Source: Longimicrobium sp. (lineage in GTDB: Bacteria; Gemmatimonadota; Gemmatimonadetes; Longimicrobiales; Longimicrobiaceae). Taken from it: DNA of 64,000 nucleotides. The translations under genes and the position numbers were made by a program. The notes below the pieces were generated by a model. The model saw nothing but the letters and a program-made list of their open reading frames with translations, was not told the origin of the DNA and ran no database searches. This document shows, one piece after another, positions 15,743-23,908 of the stretch. The stretch spans positions 1 to 64,000 of the forward strand of contig DASVQP010000027.1 in assembly GCA_036389135.1 (NCBI GenBank), read 5' to 3'. Within the stretch, counting starts at the first letter, position 1; the number at the start of each line of letters is the position of its first letter.

Positions 15743-16237
15743 TCACGGCGCCGCATCCCGCAGCCGGCGGTGCTCGGCCTGGCGGGCGCGGGCCTGCTGC
15801 GCCTCGCTGGCGCGGCCCACGCGCGTGAGGAGCTCCACCAGGCGCTCGTAGTCCACCACCAGGACGCGGTGGTTGGGGCTCGGCACCGCTTCCTGCGCGC
15901 GGATGCCGGCCCAGAGCGCGTCCGCGGCTTCGCTCTCGCGCGACTGCTGGACGAGGGCGTTGGAGAGCGCCAGGTGATACGTGGGGTTCGAGGGGCGTTG
16001 CTGGACCGCCGTACGAAGGAGCGCCTCCGCATCACGCCAGCGGCCCTGCCGGCCTAGCGTCGTCGCCTGCTCCCACGAGCGCCGGGCCTGCTCCTCCGCT
16101 GCGCGCTCCACCTCCTCGGCGCTGGGCGGCGGCGCGGCTGGGAGCGGCACAGGCGCCGGCGGGGGGGGCGGCGGCGGGGGCATACACGCGGGGAGCCCCG
16201 TCACGAGCAGCGCAAACGTCAGAGTTCGGATCTTCAT
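15743..16237 (-). CDS. TPR-containing lipoprotein
   Basis: 164 residues from the ATG at 16237 (MKIRTLTFALLVTGLPAC, lipobox GLPAC). The longer upstream frame has no signal. A proline run after the lipid Cys leads to a charged helix and two to three tetratricopeptide-like helices (WRDAEALLRTAVQQRPSNPTYHLALSNALVQQ). It is probably an inner- or outer-membrane anchored scaffold. No partner gene is adjacent. Confidence 0.72.
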   Translation of the reverse strand: MKIRTLTFALLVTGLPACMPPPPPPPPAPVPLPAAPPPSAEEVERAAEEQARRSWEQATTLGRQGRWRDAEALLRTAVQQRPSNPTYHLALSNALVQQSRESEAADALWAGIRAQEAVPSPNHRVLVVDYERLVELLTRVGRASEAQQARARQAEHRRLRDAAP

Positions 16238-16525
16238 CAGCTTCCCAGCAAGAGCAAGGTCGGCAGCGAGCTTTCCGCGGCAGGGACGGGTACCCGGCGC
16301 CATGAGACCGCGTTCCCCGTGCCACTGGCGATGTGGTGACAATCCGACATCTCACAACTGAGTTGATCGTTACAAAGGTCGGTCACCGCCATCTCGGCGT
16401 TCGGCGTCATCCTCGTCGCCACCGCCGCCGCCTGGATCCCCGTCCGCCGCGCCGCCTCCGTTGACCCCGCCATTACGCTACGGGGAGGGTGAGGGGGGCG
16501 GGGGAGATAAGGCACTGGGGAACTC

Positions 16526-16579
16526 GGGCGAGTGAACTCGCTGCAACAAAAGCACAAAGTCCGCCTGCGCGGACTCGGG
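16526..16579 (-). repeat. Repeat B copy 1
   Basis: Read on the minus strand it has two hairpins, GTCCGCGCAGGCGGAC and CGAGTTCACTCG, joined by about 17 bases (TTTGTGCTTTTGTTGCAG). Near-identical copies lie at 35091 and 38323, and a fragment at 15451. Confidence 0.8.
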
Positions 16580-16691
16580 GGCGAGATTGGCCCGGGTCGG
16601 TAAAACCGGCGCGGGCAGAAGGTCGCTCCACGCGCGGATGAAGGCCGCGGTAACCACGCGAACTTCGTCTCCGCGCACCGGCTGCGGCTCG

Positions 16692-16775
16692 CGAGACGGC
16701 TTCAGCCGTCTTCCCGTAGTTCCAGCCGGGGGCTTCAGCCCCCGGGATTCAGCCCCCGGTCCCTCGCGGGGGCGG
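16692..16775. repeat. Repeat E, GGCTTCAGCC-type hairpins
   Basis: Successive small palindromes built on GGCTTCAGCC and GGGGGCTTCAGCCCCC, then a partial CAGCCCCCGG copy. This is the kind of REP-like sequence common between genes in GC-rich genomes. Confidence 0.6.
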
Positions 16776-16918
16776 GATTCACCCGGTGTTGCGCACCAGC
16801 GCGCCCCGCCCCTTGGCATTTCTGGTTGATCGGAGCGCGTGTACACCTTACGATGCGTCCCGCCGGGTGACCCCGTCGAAAACGTAAAGCCGACGTTCAC
16901 ACCAACGGAACGCCACGC

Positions 16919-17263
16919 ATGCAGTCTCAGTCGTTCATCGACGCAACCGGGTTGGCCTGGGAATCCCCCGAACCCGGAGTGGAGCGGCAGGTCCTCGCCT
17001 ACGATTCCACGCTGATGATGGTCCGCGTCCGCTTCGCCGCCGGGGCGACGGGCGCGCTCCACAGCCATCCGCACCGCCAGGTCAGCTACGTGGCGGAGGG
17101 CGCCTTCGAGGTCCAGATCGGCGACGAATCCCGTGTCCTGCGCTCCGGCGACAGCTTCATCATCGCGCCGGACGTGGTGCACGGAGTCGTTGCGCGCGAG
17201 GCCGGCGTCCTGATCGACGTCTTCAGCCCGGCGCGCGAAGAGTTCGTCGCCGAGCGGGGATGA
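16919..17263 (+). CDS. Single-domain cupin protein
   Basis: 114 residues, one cupin barrel. Motif 1 is GALHSHPHRQVSYVAEGAFE, with His ligands spaced H-x-H-x-x-Q and a Glu at the turn. Motif 2 is GDSFIIAPDVVHGV with the last His. A metal is probably bound. Such small cupins range from sensors and chaperone-like proteins to simple lyases or dioxygenases. It has no clear operon partner; the next gene starts 81 bp later on the same strand. Confidence 0.87.
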   Translation: MQSQSFIDATGLAWESPEPGVERQVLAYDSTLMMVRVRFAAGATGALHSHPHRQVSYVAEGAFEVQIGDESRVLRSGDSFIIAPDVVHGVVAREAGVLIDVFSPAREEFVAERG

Positions 17264-17344
17264 ATCGTGACGCCTTCGCGGGCGCTGGCGAGTCTCTGAT
17301 GGTGATTGCAGCGCCGTCAGCCACATCTCGGGACAGGTGACAGG

Positions 17345-18100
17345 ATGCCGCAGCTCTACGACGAGATCGGCCCCGGCTACACGCACTACCGCAGACCGGA
17401 CCCTCGAATCGGCGACGCCATACTCGGCGCGCTGGGCGACGCGGAGAGCATGGTGAACGTAGGTGCGGGCGCGGGATCGTATGAGCCGACTGATCGCGCC
17501 GTCGTCGCCGTGGAACCGTCGCTCGAGATGATCCGGCAGCGCCGCGCGGGAAGTGCTCCGGTGGTGCAGGCCAGCGCGACGGACCTGCCGTTCCGGGAAG
17601 ACGCGTTCGACGCGGCGCTCGCGATCCTGACGGTGCACCACTGGCCCGATCGCGTACGCGGCCTCGCCGAGCTCGCCCGGGTGGCGAGGCGCCGGATCGT
17701 CATCCTCACGGCGTCACCAGGCGCGTCCGGTTTCTGGCTCGTGGACGACTACTTTCCGGAGATCGGGGAGATAGACCGCCGCATCCTCCCGTCCATGGAG
17801 GAGATCGGGGGCGTGCTGGGGGAGATGGAAGTGCGTCCGCTGATTGTGCCGCACGACTGCGTCGATGGGTTTCTGGGGGCATACTGGCGGCGGCCGCACG
17901 CTTACCTGGACGCGGGCGTCCGCGGCGCGATCTCCCTCTTCTCCATGATCGGCGACGTGGAGCCCGGGCTGGCCCGCCTGCGCGCCGATCTCGCGGATGG
18001 CACGTGGGAGCGCCGGCACGGAGACCTCCTGCGCCGGACCGAGGTGGACCTGGGATACCGGCTCGTGATCGCGCACCGAGGAGGCGACCGCACGCCCTGA
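17345..18100 (+). CDS. Class I SAM-dependent methyltransferase
   Basis: 251 residues from the ATG at 17345, after GACAGGTGACAGG. Motif I reads MVNVGAGAGSYEP (SAM-binding G-x-G-x-G), followed by the acidic loop VVAVEPSLEM, motif II VVQASATDLPFREDAFDAAL and motif III. The fold resembles UbiE/Methyltransf_11 proteins. It lacks features that would show its substrate. The HWP and late Trp/His residues may line the acceptor site. Confidence 0.87.
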   Translation: MPQLYDEIGPGYTHYRRPDPRIGDAILGALGDAESMVNVGAGAGSYEPTDRAVVAVEPSLEMIRQRRAGSAPVVQASATDLPFREDAFDAALAILTVHHWPDRVRGLAELARVARRRIVILTASPGASGFWLVDDYFPEIGEIDRRILPSMEEIGGVLGEMEVRPLIVPHDCVDGFLGAYWRRPHAYLDAGVRGAISLFSMIGDVEPGLARLRADLADGTWERRHGDLLRRTEVDLGYRLVIAHRGGDRTP

Positions 18101-18183
18101 GCCGCAACGCCCGGCGGCGCGGCCCGGCACGTGCGCTGCGGTGCGGCGATCCCCGGCGTGCACCCCAAAGACAGGCCCAGCGG

Positions 18184-19683
18184 ATGCCACACACCCGATC
18201 CATCGCCCTGGCCGCGATGCTGGCCCTCGCGGCCGGCGCCGCCGCGGCGCAGACCCCCCGCGCCACCGCCTCGAGCGCCTCGAGCGCCGCGCCCCCCGCG
18301 CTCACCGCCATCACCCGCGAGGAGCTCCGCCGCGACCTCTTCGCCATGGCGTCGGACTCGATGCGCGGGCGCGAGGGCGCGACGCAGGACGAGCTGCGCG
18401 CCTCCGTCTGGGTGGCGGAGCGCGCGAGGCAGGCGGGGATGCTGCCCGCGGGCGACGACGGCACCTACTTCCAGTTCTTCCCCCTGCGCCGCATCCGGCA
18501 GACGGCGGCGAGCACCGTGGCCATTGGCGGCGCGCCGCTGGCGCTGTGGGAGGACGCGGTCCTCCTCTCGCCGGTTACCGCGCGGGTGGACGCGGCGGTC
18601 GCCCGCGTGGAGGGCACGGGCGCCGCGACGGAGGGGCGCGTGGTGGTGGCGCGGCTGAGGGCGCCCACGCGCGTTCCCCCGCGCGGCGTGAGCCTGTGGG
18701 AGTGGCGCTACGCCATGGGCGCCATGCGCGAGCAGAGCACGGCGCTGCGCGCGGGGAACCCCGCCGCCATCGTGCTCGTCGCGGACACCGTCGCCGCGGT
18801 CGCCTTCGGGCGGATGCAGCACTGGCAGCGCGAGGGCCTCTACCTCCTGGACGAGCCGGGTACCGCGGTGCCCGCCGCCGCCGGCCCGCCCGTCTTCCTC
18901 GTGCGCGCGGAGGTGATGGAGCGCCTGGCGGATGGCGCCCGCTTCACCGCGGATCTCGGGGTGGAGAGCTTCGTCTATCCGTCGGTCAACGTGGTGGCGC
19001 GCGTCCCCGGCACCGATCCGCGCCTGCGCGCCGAGCACGTGGTGTTCAGCGGCCACCAGGACCACGATGGCATCGGCGAGCCGGTGAACGGCGACTCCAT
19101 CTGGAACGGCGCCGACGACAACGCCACCGTCAGCGTGGCGCTCCTGGCCATCGGGCGCGCCTTCGCGAGGCGGCCGGGGCGGCGCTCGGCGCTCTTCGTG
19201 TGGCACGGGGCGGAGGAGCGGGGGCTGCTGGGCTCGCGCTGGTACTCCGCGCGGCCCACGGTGCCGAAGGAGTCGCTGGTGGCGGTGCTCAACGGCGACA
19301 TGATCGGCCGCAACCACCCGGACAGCGCCGCGCTCCTGGGCTCCATCGCGCCGCACCGCAACTCGACCGCGCTGGTGGAGATGGCGCTGGAGGCCAACCG
19401 CCGCCACACCCGCTTCGCCCTGGACACCACCTGGGACGACCCCGCGCACCCGGAGGGATGGTACTTCCGCAGCGACCACCTGCCGTACGCGCGGGCGGGA
19501 GTGCCGGCCATCTTCTTCACCACCCTCCTGCACCCCGACTACCACACCCTGGAAGACGAGCCGGAGCGGATCGACGTCGCCAAGCTCACGCGCATGACGC
19601 AGTGGATGTACGCCACCGGCTGGGCCGTCGCCAACGCCGCCCAGCGCCCGCGCGTAGACCCCGGGTTCAAACTGGAGCGCTGA
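18184..19683 (+). CDS. Secreted M28-family zinc aminopeptidase
   Basis: 499 residues from the ATG at 18184. Signal peptide MPHTRSIALAAMLALAAGAAA. A PA-like insert lies in the middle. The catalytic domain carries all zinc ligands: His in VFSGHQDHDG, bridging Asp in NGADDNAT, the general base and ligand Glu pair in GAEERGLLGS, Asp in LNGDMIGRN and the final His in LHPDYHTLEDEPER. It would remove N-terminal residues from peptides outside the cytoplasm. The gene stands alone, with no visible operon partner. Confidence 0.93.
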   Translation: MPHTRSIALAAMLALAAGAAAAQTPRATASSASSAAPPALTAITREELRRDLFAMASDSMRGREGATQDELRASVWVAERARQAGMLPAGDDGTYFQFFPLRRIRQTAASTVAIGGAPLALWEDAVLLSPVTARVDAAVARVEGTGAATEGRVVVARLRAPTRVPPRGVSLWEWRYAMGAMREQSTALRAGNPAAIVLVADTVAAVAFGRMQHWQREGLYLLDEPGTAVPAAAGPPVFLVRAEVMERLADGARFTADLGVESFVYPSVNVVARVPGTDPRLRAEHVVFSGHQDHDGIGEPVNGDSIWNGADDNATVSVALLAIGRAFARRPGRRSALFVWHGAEERGLLGSRWYSARPTVPKESLVAVLNGDMIGRNHPDSAALLGSIAPHRNSTALVEMALEANRRHTRFALDTTWDDPAHPEGWYFRSDHLPYARAGVPAIFFTTLLHPDYHTLEDEPERIDVAKLTRMTQWMYATGWAVANAAQRPRVDPGFKLER

Positions 19684-19794
19684 CTTCGCGCCTGCTCGCG
19701 CACGAGTTTACCGGCGACCCCTGATTGCGCGGAGGACTTCGTGCAGCCTTGTGAGGACTGGATCTCGAACGGGAACGCAAGCCAGAGGGGCTAC

Positions 19795-20121
19795 GTGAGC
19801 CGAGAATTCAGCGTGGTGATCGAAAGCGACTCGGAGGGCTACTACGTCGCTTCTGTCCCCGCGCTCCCCGGATGCCACACCCAGGCCCGGTCACTGGATG
19901 AGCTGATGGAGCGCGTCCCCGAGGCCGCCGAGCTCTGCGTCGAGGTGCAGGGTGACGATGTCGAGAGCATGGATTTCGTGGGCGTGCAGGCGCTGGATCG
20001 TCGCACCGCACAGCAGCAGGCCGAGATCGCCTGCATGGCTCACACAGAGACACAGAGCCACAGAGAGAACCGCAAAAGGTTTTCTCTGTGGCTTTCAGTT
20101 CCTTCTGTGGCCTCTGTGTGA
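19795..20121 (+). CDS. hicB: Orphan HicB-like antitoxin with repeat-derived tail
   Basis: 108 residues from the GTG at 19795, which has AGAGGGG 4 bp before it; a longer frame from 19741 is less likely. SREFSVVIESDSEGYYVASV, PALPGCHTQARSLDELMER and DFVGVQ are the HicB ribonuclease-H-like fold. After about 75 residues the frame runs into repeat A and gains an unrelated His/Arg/Ser tail. No HicA toxin is seen within 300 bp on either side. It is either a lone regulator or the remnant of a pair. Confidence 0.78.
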   Translation: MSREFSVVIESDSEGYYVASVPALPGCHTQARSLDELMERVPEAAELCVEVQGDDVESMDFVGVQALDRRTAQQQAEIACMAHTETQSHRENRKRFSLWLSVPSVASV

Positions 20122-20170
20122 GGCTTTCGCTGTTGTTCTCTCCCTGCGTCTCTGCGCCTCCGCGTGAGAC
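20038..20170 (+). repeat. Repeat A copy 6 (inverted pair), overlaps the hicB 3' end
   Basis: CTCACACAGAGACACAGAG at the left and GGCCTCTGTGTGAGGC plus CTCTGCGCCTCCGCGTGAG at the right form a large hairpin between two convergent genes. Confidence 0.7.
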
Positions 20171-20179
20171 CGCCGTTCG

Positions 20180-21220
20180 TCAGCCGACCACCGCCCCGTT
20201 GACCAGCGGGATCACCTCTTCGGCGAAGCGCTCCATCTCCTCCAGCTGCGGCGAGAACTGGAGGAGGAGCAGGTCCAGCCCGGCGCGCTCGAACTCAAGG
20301 ATGCGCTCCGCCACCTGCTCCGGCGTGCCGACCAGCCCCGAGCGCAGGCCGCGGTTGGAGACGGAGTAGTCCTCCAGCGATACGCGCTGCTCGAGCTGCG
20401 TGTTGTTGAGCCAGTCCTGGTAGTTGGCGTACCCCGCGGTCCCCTCGCGCACCTCGGTGATGCGCGCCACCTCGCGCTGCGCCTCGGCCTCGGAGCCGCG
20501 CACGATGGCGTAGCCGGCCGCGCCGAACTTCATCGGCGGCAGCTCCAGCCGCTCGCGGCGCTCGCGAAGGTCGGCCACCTTGGCGGCGATCGTCTCCGGC
20601 GGGTCGCCGTGGGTGAGCCAGGCATCGCACTTCTGCGAGATCAGCGCCTTGGCGGCGGGCGACTCGCCCCCGGCGTAGATCGTGGGGCGCGGGCGCTGCA
20701 CCGGCTTGGGCTCCAGGATGGCGTCATCCACCCCGTAGTACTTCCCCTGGTAGCTGAAGCGCGGCTCCTGCCACATCCCGTCCACCACGTCCAGCCACTC
20801 GCTGGTGCGGGCGTAGCGGTCGTCGTGCTGGTCGAACTGGATGCCGTACTTCTTCGCCTCGGTGGCCCACCACGATGACACGACGTTCAGCGACAGCCGG
20901 CCGTTGCTGATGCGGTCGATGTTGGCCGCCTGCTTGGCGAGGAGAGCGGGCTGATGAAAGGTGGGGCGCACCGCCACCATGATCTCCAGCCGCTCCGTGA
21001 CCGCCGCCAGCGCCGCCGCCGTCGACCAGGCGTCCAGCGACGGGGCGTCCATCCCCTTGATGTCGTTCAGGTTGAGCTCCGCCACCAGCGTCAGGTCGAA
21101 GCCGATCTGCTCGGCCCGCTGCGTCAGCCGCTTGGCGTACTCCCACGACGCCGCCATTCCCTCGTCGGGAACGTTGCGCAGCCACCCGCCGAAGACCGGG
21201 AGCCAGAAGCCGAACCTCAT
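20180..21220 (-). CDS. Luciferase-like (LLM) flavin-dependent monooxygenase
   Basis: 346 residues. The TIM-barrel of SsuD/NtaA-type monooxygenases: start MRFGFWLPVFGGWLRNVPDE, LDAWSTAAALAAVTERLEIMVAVRP, INRISNGRLSLNVVSSWW-like core, and GTPEQVAERILEFERAGLDLLLLQFSP near the end. It would use FMNH2 and O2 to oxidise an unknown substrate such as a sulfonate, pyrimidine or amine. It overlaps the upstream ATP-grasp gene by 4 bp (ATGA at 21217-21220), so the two act together. Confidence 0.87.
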   Translation of the reverse strand: MRFGFWLPVFGGWLRNVPDEGMAASWEYAKRLTQRAEQIGFDLTLVAELNLNDIKGMDAPSLDAWSTAAALAAVTERLEIMVAVRPTFHQPALLAKQAANIDRISNGRLSLNVVSSWWATEAKKYGIQFDQHDDRYARTSEWLDVVDGMWQEPRFSYQGKYYGVDDAILEPKPVQRPRPTIYAGGESPAAKALISQKCDAWLTHGDPPETIAAKVADLRERRERLELPPMKFGAAGYAIVRGSEAEAQREVARITEVREGTAGYANYQDWLNNTQLEQRVSLEDYSVSNRGLRSGLVGTPEQVAERILEFERAGLDLLLLQFSPQLEEMERFAEEVIPLVNGAVVG

Positions 21221-22209
21221 ACCCCCACCTCCTGCAGCACCGGCGCCTCGATCCCCGCCTGCTCCTCCAGGTAGTCCGCCAGCCGCGCGAACGGGTCGAA
21301 GCCGATCACGTTGGGCGCGTCGGCCACGAAGTTGGAGAGGGCGTTGATGTCGTAGAAGTAGAGCTGCCCGTCGCGCGCGTCGATCATGTACTCGATTCCG
21401 CCCACGTCGATGTGCGCGGCGCGCATGATCGCCTCCACCTGCTCGCGGATCTCGGCGGGGGGCTCATACCCTTCCACGCGCAGCCCTCGCTTGGGCGCGT
21501 CCACGGCGCAGATCTGCGCGTCGAGCTCGGCGCCGTCCACCCGCTGGCAGACGTCGGCGGGGCACAGGTCGAAGGAGTTGCCTGGGGTGTAGATGCGGAT
21601 GCCGTACAGGTACTCGCCGCCCAGCACCTCCACGCGCACGATGCGGCTCTCCTCCTGCGGGATGAACTCCTGCACCAGCGCCACCGAGTCGATCCCCAGC
21701 TCCAGCTCGCCGGCCTCCGCGGCCGCCGCCAGCTCCGCCAGGGAGTCGAAGCGCCGCACCCCCGCGCCGCTCCCGCCGATGTTCGGCTTGATGACGATGG
21801 GAAAGCGCAGCCCCTCCGCCGCGCCTGTCGCCTGCGACGCGTGGTTGATGGCGCGCGCCTTCGGGTACGGCAGCCCCAGCCGGTGCAGCAGCGCGAGCTG
21901 GTGCGCCTTGGAGATCTCGGTGAGCCACGCGTCGTAGCCGTTGATGACGCGGATTCCCTTCTCGCGCAGGAAGCCCAGGTACGAGGTGGTGTAGAAGATG
22001 GCGTTCCCGTTGCCGCGGTTGAACGCGGACGGGCTCATCCGGTTGAACACCAGCGAGTACTCTGGCTCCTCGGCCGGATCGAAGGCATGCTCGCCCGCGT
22101 GGATCTTGACGTACGGGGTGCCGCGGCGGTCCAGCTCCGCGAAGAGCGGGCGGAACCACTCCGGGTGCTCGTAGAAGATGGCGATCGGGCGTTCAGGTGT
22201 AGCGGACAT
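21217..22209 (-). CDS. ATP-grasp ligase (RimK/LysX-like)
   Basis: 330 residues from the ATG at 22209 (MSATPERPIAIFYEHPEWF). The ATP-grasp fold: a pre-domain, then PIVIKPNIGGSGAGVRRFDS as the ATP lid (Lys and Gly-rich loop), ALVQEFI as the adenine-binding strand, and the metal site DINALSNFVADAP near the end. It would join a carboxylate to an amine using ATP. Its translational coupling to a luciferase-like monooxygenase suggests a two-step modification of a small molecule or peptide. The substrate is not inferable from sequence. Confidence 0.8.
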   Translation of the reverse strand: MSATPERPIAIFYEHPEWFRPLFAELDRRGTPYVKIHAGEHAFDPAEEPEYSLVFNRMSPSAFNRGNGNAIFYTTSYLGFLREKGIRVINGYDAWLTEISKAHQLALLHRLGLPYPKARAINHASQATGAAEGLRFPIVIKPNIGGSGAGVRRFDSLAELAAAAEAGELELGIDSVALVQEFIPQEESRIVRVEVLGGEYLYGIRIYTPGNSFDLCPADVCQRVDGAELDAQICAVDAPKRGLRVEGYEPPAEIREQVEAIMRAAHIDVGGIEYMIDARDGQLYFYDINALSNFVADAPNVIGFDPFARLADYLEEQAGIEAPVLQEVGV

Positions 22210-22528
22210 CGGCGCTCCTGTCGTGCTCTGAAGTATGTTGAAAAGCCGCAACTCCCGTTCGGGGGTCGCGGCCTCGTCGCTTCGTGGGACGGGGGTTGTC
22301 TCACCCCATCGTCGGTCAGGTCATGCCGACCCGTTCCCACGCACGCGCGCCGCGCCCCTCTGCCGGCGATGCCGGCAGGGACAACAGCACATGCGCATGG
22401 AAGCGTGGTTCGCCATGCCTTCGAGTGTAAACGGTTGCGGCGAAACGGGCAAGGGGTGCCGGGCCAGCGCCTCGCACCGGGGCTGGCCTGTGGAACGCGT
22501 AGCCCCATCCTTGCACCCGCGCCCCGCC

Positions 22529-22858
22529 ATGAAAGCAACCATCTACGCCCGCGTCACCGGGGCCAAGCTCCGCCACCTGGTGCCCCCCGCCTACCAGGAC
22601 GCCGTCACCGCCGACACCCGGCCTGAGGGCGAGTATTCGCTCCTCCTCTTCGCCCACACCCCGCGGGACGTGGTCCCCTCGCCGCCGGTCCGCAAAGCGC
22701 TCGGCCGCCTGGACACCCCCGCCCCCGACGGCATCCTGGCCGTGGGCACCGTCTTCACCGAGGAAGCGCTCGACCTTTTGGCCGCCGCCGGCGCGCGCCC
22801 CATCGCCTTTCGCAAAGCCAGGTGGACCGATGAATCCGCGCGAGCGCGCCAACTCTGA
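22529..22858 (+). CDS. Unrecognised 109-aa protein
   Basis: Starts at the ATG at 22529 (MKATIYARVTGAKLRHLVPP). No signal or membrane segment. It looks like a compact alpha/beta domain with repeated Pro-rich turns (HTPRDVVPSPPVRKALGRL) and ends RARQL. It lies 9 bp before an XRE-type regulator. It could be an unfamiliar toxin or an unrelated cytoplasmic protein, but it shows no RelE, PIN or HipA motifs. Confidence 0.55.
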   Translation: MKATIYARVTGAKLRHLVPPAYQDAVTADTRPEGEYSLLLFAHTPRDVVPSPPVRKALGRLDTPAPDGILAVGTVFTEEALDLLAAAGARPIAFRKARWTDESARARQL

Positions 22859-22867
22859 GGAGGAGCC

Positions 22868-23152
22868 ATGAAGAACGAGTTGTTCGACGAACTGGTTGGG
22901 AGCATCAAAGAGGCAGGTGCTTACCTGCGGAGTGAGCAGACTCCTGCCGTGGTGAGCTTCGTGGCCGAGCCGGACCCCCGACCGATCCGCAAGCGGCTTG
23001 GGCTGACGCAGGATCAGTTTGCCGTGGCGCTCTGCGGAAGCGTGACGACACTCCGCGATTGGGAGCAGGGTCGTCGCGATCCCAGCGGCCCGGCAATGCG
23101 GCTCCTCCAGATCGCGGCCAAGCACCCGGAGATCATCCTCGAATCAGAGTAG
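22868..23152 (+). CDS. NadS/HigA-like XRE-family regulator
   Basis: 94 residues with a strong ribosome-binding site (GAGGAGCC). The N-terminus MKNELFDELVGSIKEAGAYL is the helix that covers toxins in NadS/MqsA-type antitoxins. The HTH follows at 37-75 (RKRLGLTQDQFAVALCGSVTTLRDWEQGRRDP), then the closing helix AMRLLQIAAKHPEIIL. It would bind DNA as a dimer. A classic RelE/HigB partner is missing; only the unknown gene upstream is adjacent. Confidence 0.8.
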   Translation: MKNELFDELVGSIKEAGAYLRSEQTPAVVSFVAEPDPRPIRKRLGLTQDQFAVALCGSVTTLRDWEQGRRDPSGPAMRLLQIAAKHPEIILESE

Positions 23153-23195
23153 TTTTCGGGCTCGGGATCACACCACGGGTTCGCTCCACCTAAGT

Positions 23196-23657
23196 CTACC
23201 GTTCCGCGAGCCGGATCTTCACCACCACCTTGCGGACGTCGTGGCGCGCGCCGGCCATGCATCCGGGCTTGTGCGCGTCCTCGGGGAAGAAGAGCGCCGC
23301 GTCGCCAGGGTTGAGGAAGAGGGAGGAGCTCACCTTCGGCTCCTCGAAGAAGAGGATGTCGTTTTCGTCGCTGTACGGCTCAGCGACGGTGAGTCGGTCT
23401 GTGGGGAGATAGAGGATGCGCTCGGAGCCGGAGGCGATCCACTGGACGTCGGCGTGGCGGCGGTGGGCCTCGAAGCGCTTCTCGGTGGACGGGCCCGTGG
23501 CGTACGACGAGACCAGCGCGAAGACGCGGTCGCCGTCGATGGCGTGGCGGCCATCGGGGAGGGCGGCGTCGAAGGCACGTAGCCAGGCGAGCGCCTCCGC
23601 CATCCCCGGCAGGGCGGGGAGGTAGCGGTCCGCGTGGTGGAGCGGGGTCAGGATCAC
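23196..23657 (-). CDS. YhcH/YjgK/YiaL-family (DUF386) protein
   Basis: 153 residues, one cupin-like metal-binding barrel. Signatures: E-A-H-R-R-H-A-D-V-Q-W near residue 65, YSDENDILFFEEP near 95 and LFFPEDAHKPGCM near 125. In E. coli relatives (NanQ, EbgC) the fold opens or interconverts sugar anomers such as sialic acid. No sugar genes are nearby, so the substrate is open. It is the last gene of a four-gene operon, and its ATG overlaps the stop of the gene before it. Confidence 0.85.
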   Translation of the reverse strand: MILTPLHHADRYLPALPGMAEALAWLRAFDAALPDGRHAIDGDRVFALVSSYATGPSTEKRFEAHRRHADVQWIASGSERILYLPTDRLTVAEPYSDENDILFFEEPKVSSSLFLNPGDAALFFPEDAHKPGCMAGARHDVRKVVVKIRLAER

Positions 23658-23908
23658 TCGCCGCGCTCCACGTGGTCGATGCCGCGCGCGGTGATGCGAA
23701 CGGTAAGGCCGTGGCGCCCCGTCGTCATCGCGAAGCCGTGGTCCTCGTGGTAGCGGACGATGCGCTCCGCGTCCTGGCGCGTGAGCTGGAGCGCGTCGGC
23801 GAGCTCATAGCCGTCCAGGTACTCGCTGTCGCCATGCTCGCTGGCGTCGTACAGCCGCTCCAGGAAGCGGCGGCGGTTCTCGCGGCGTGCGCGGACGTCG
23901 TCGTTCAT
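23654..23908 (-). CDS. Small winged-helix-like protein
   Basis: 84 residues; family not recognised. It reads ENRRRFLERLYDASEHGDSE, then ELADALQLTRQDAERIVRYH and the strand pair FAMTTGRHGLTVRITARG. That is helix-helix-helix-wing order, as in small DNA-binding or protein-binding winged helices. It overlaps both neighbours by 4 bp (ATGA), between the CAP-domain gene and YhcH. Confidence 0.65.
   Translation of the reverse strand: MNDDVRARRENRRRFLERLYDASEHGDSEYLDGYELADALQLTRQDAERIVRYHEDHGFAMTTGRHGLTVRITARGIDHVERGE

Larger units (their letters stand above)
16238..16918. other. Gene-poor stretch with repeats B and E
   Basis: I find no supportable gene. It contains repeat B (16526-16579), a cluster of short hairpins built from GGCTTCAGCC and GGGGGCTTCAGCCCCCGGG (16692-16775, repeat E), and the leader of the cupin gene. 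Frames here on both strands run through the repeats and look spurious. Confidence 0.5.

Noticed and set aside
19495-20421. A HicA toxin beside HicB
   Set aside because: I looked on both strands within 300 bp of the gene and found no short basic double-stranded-RNA-binding-like frame with the HicA His.
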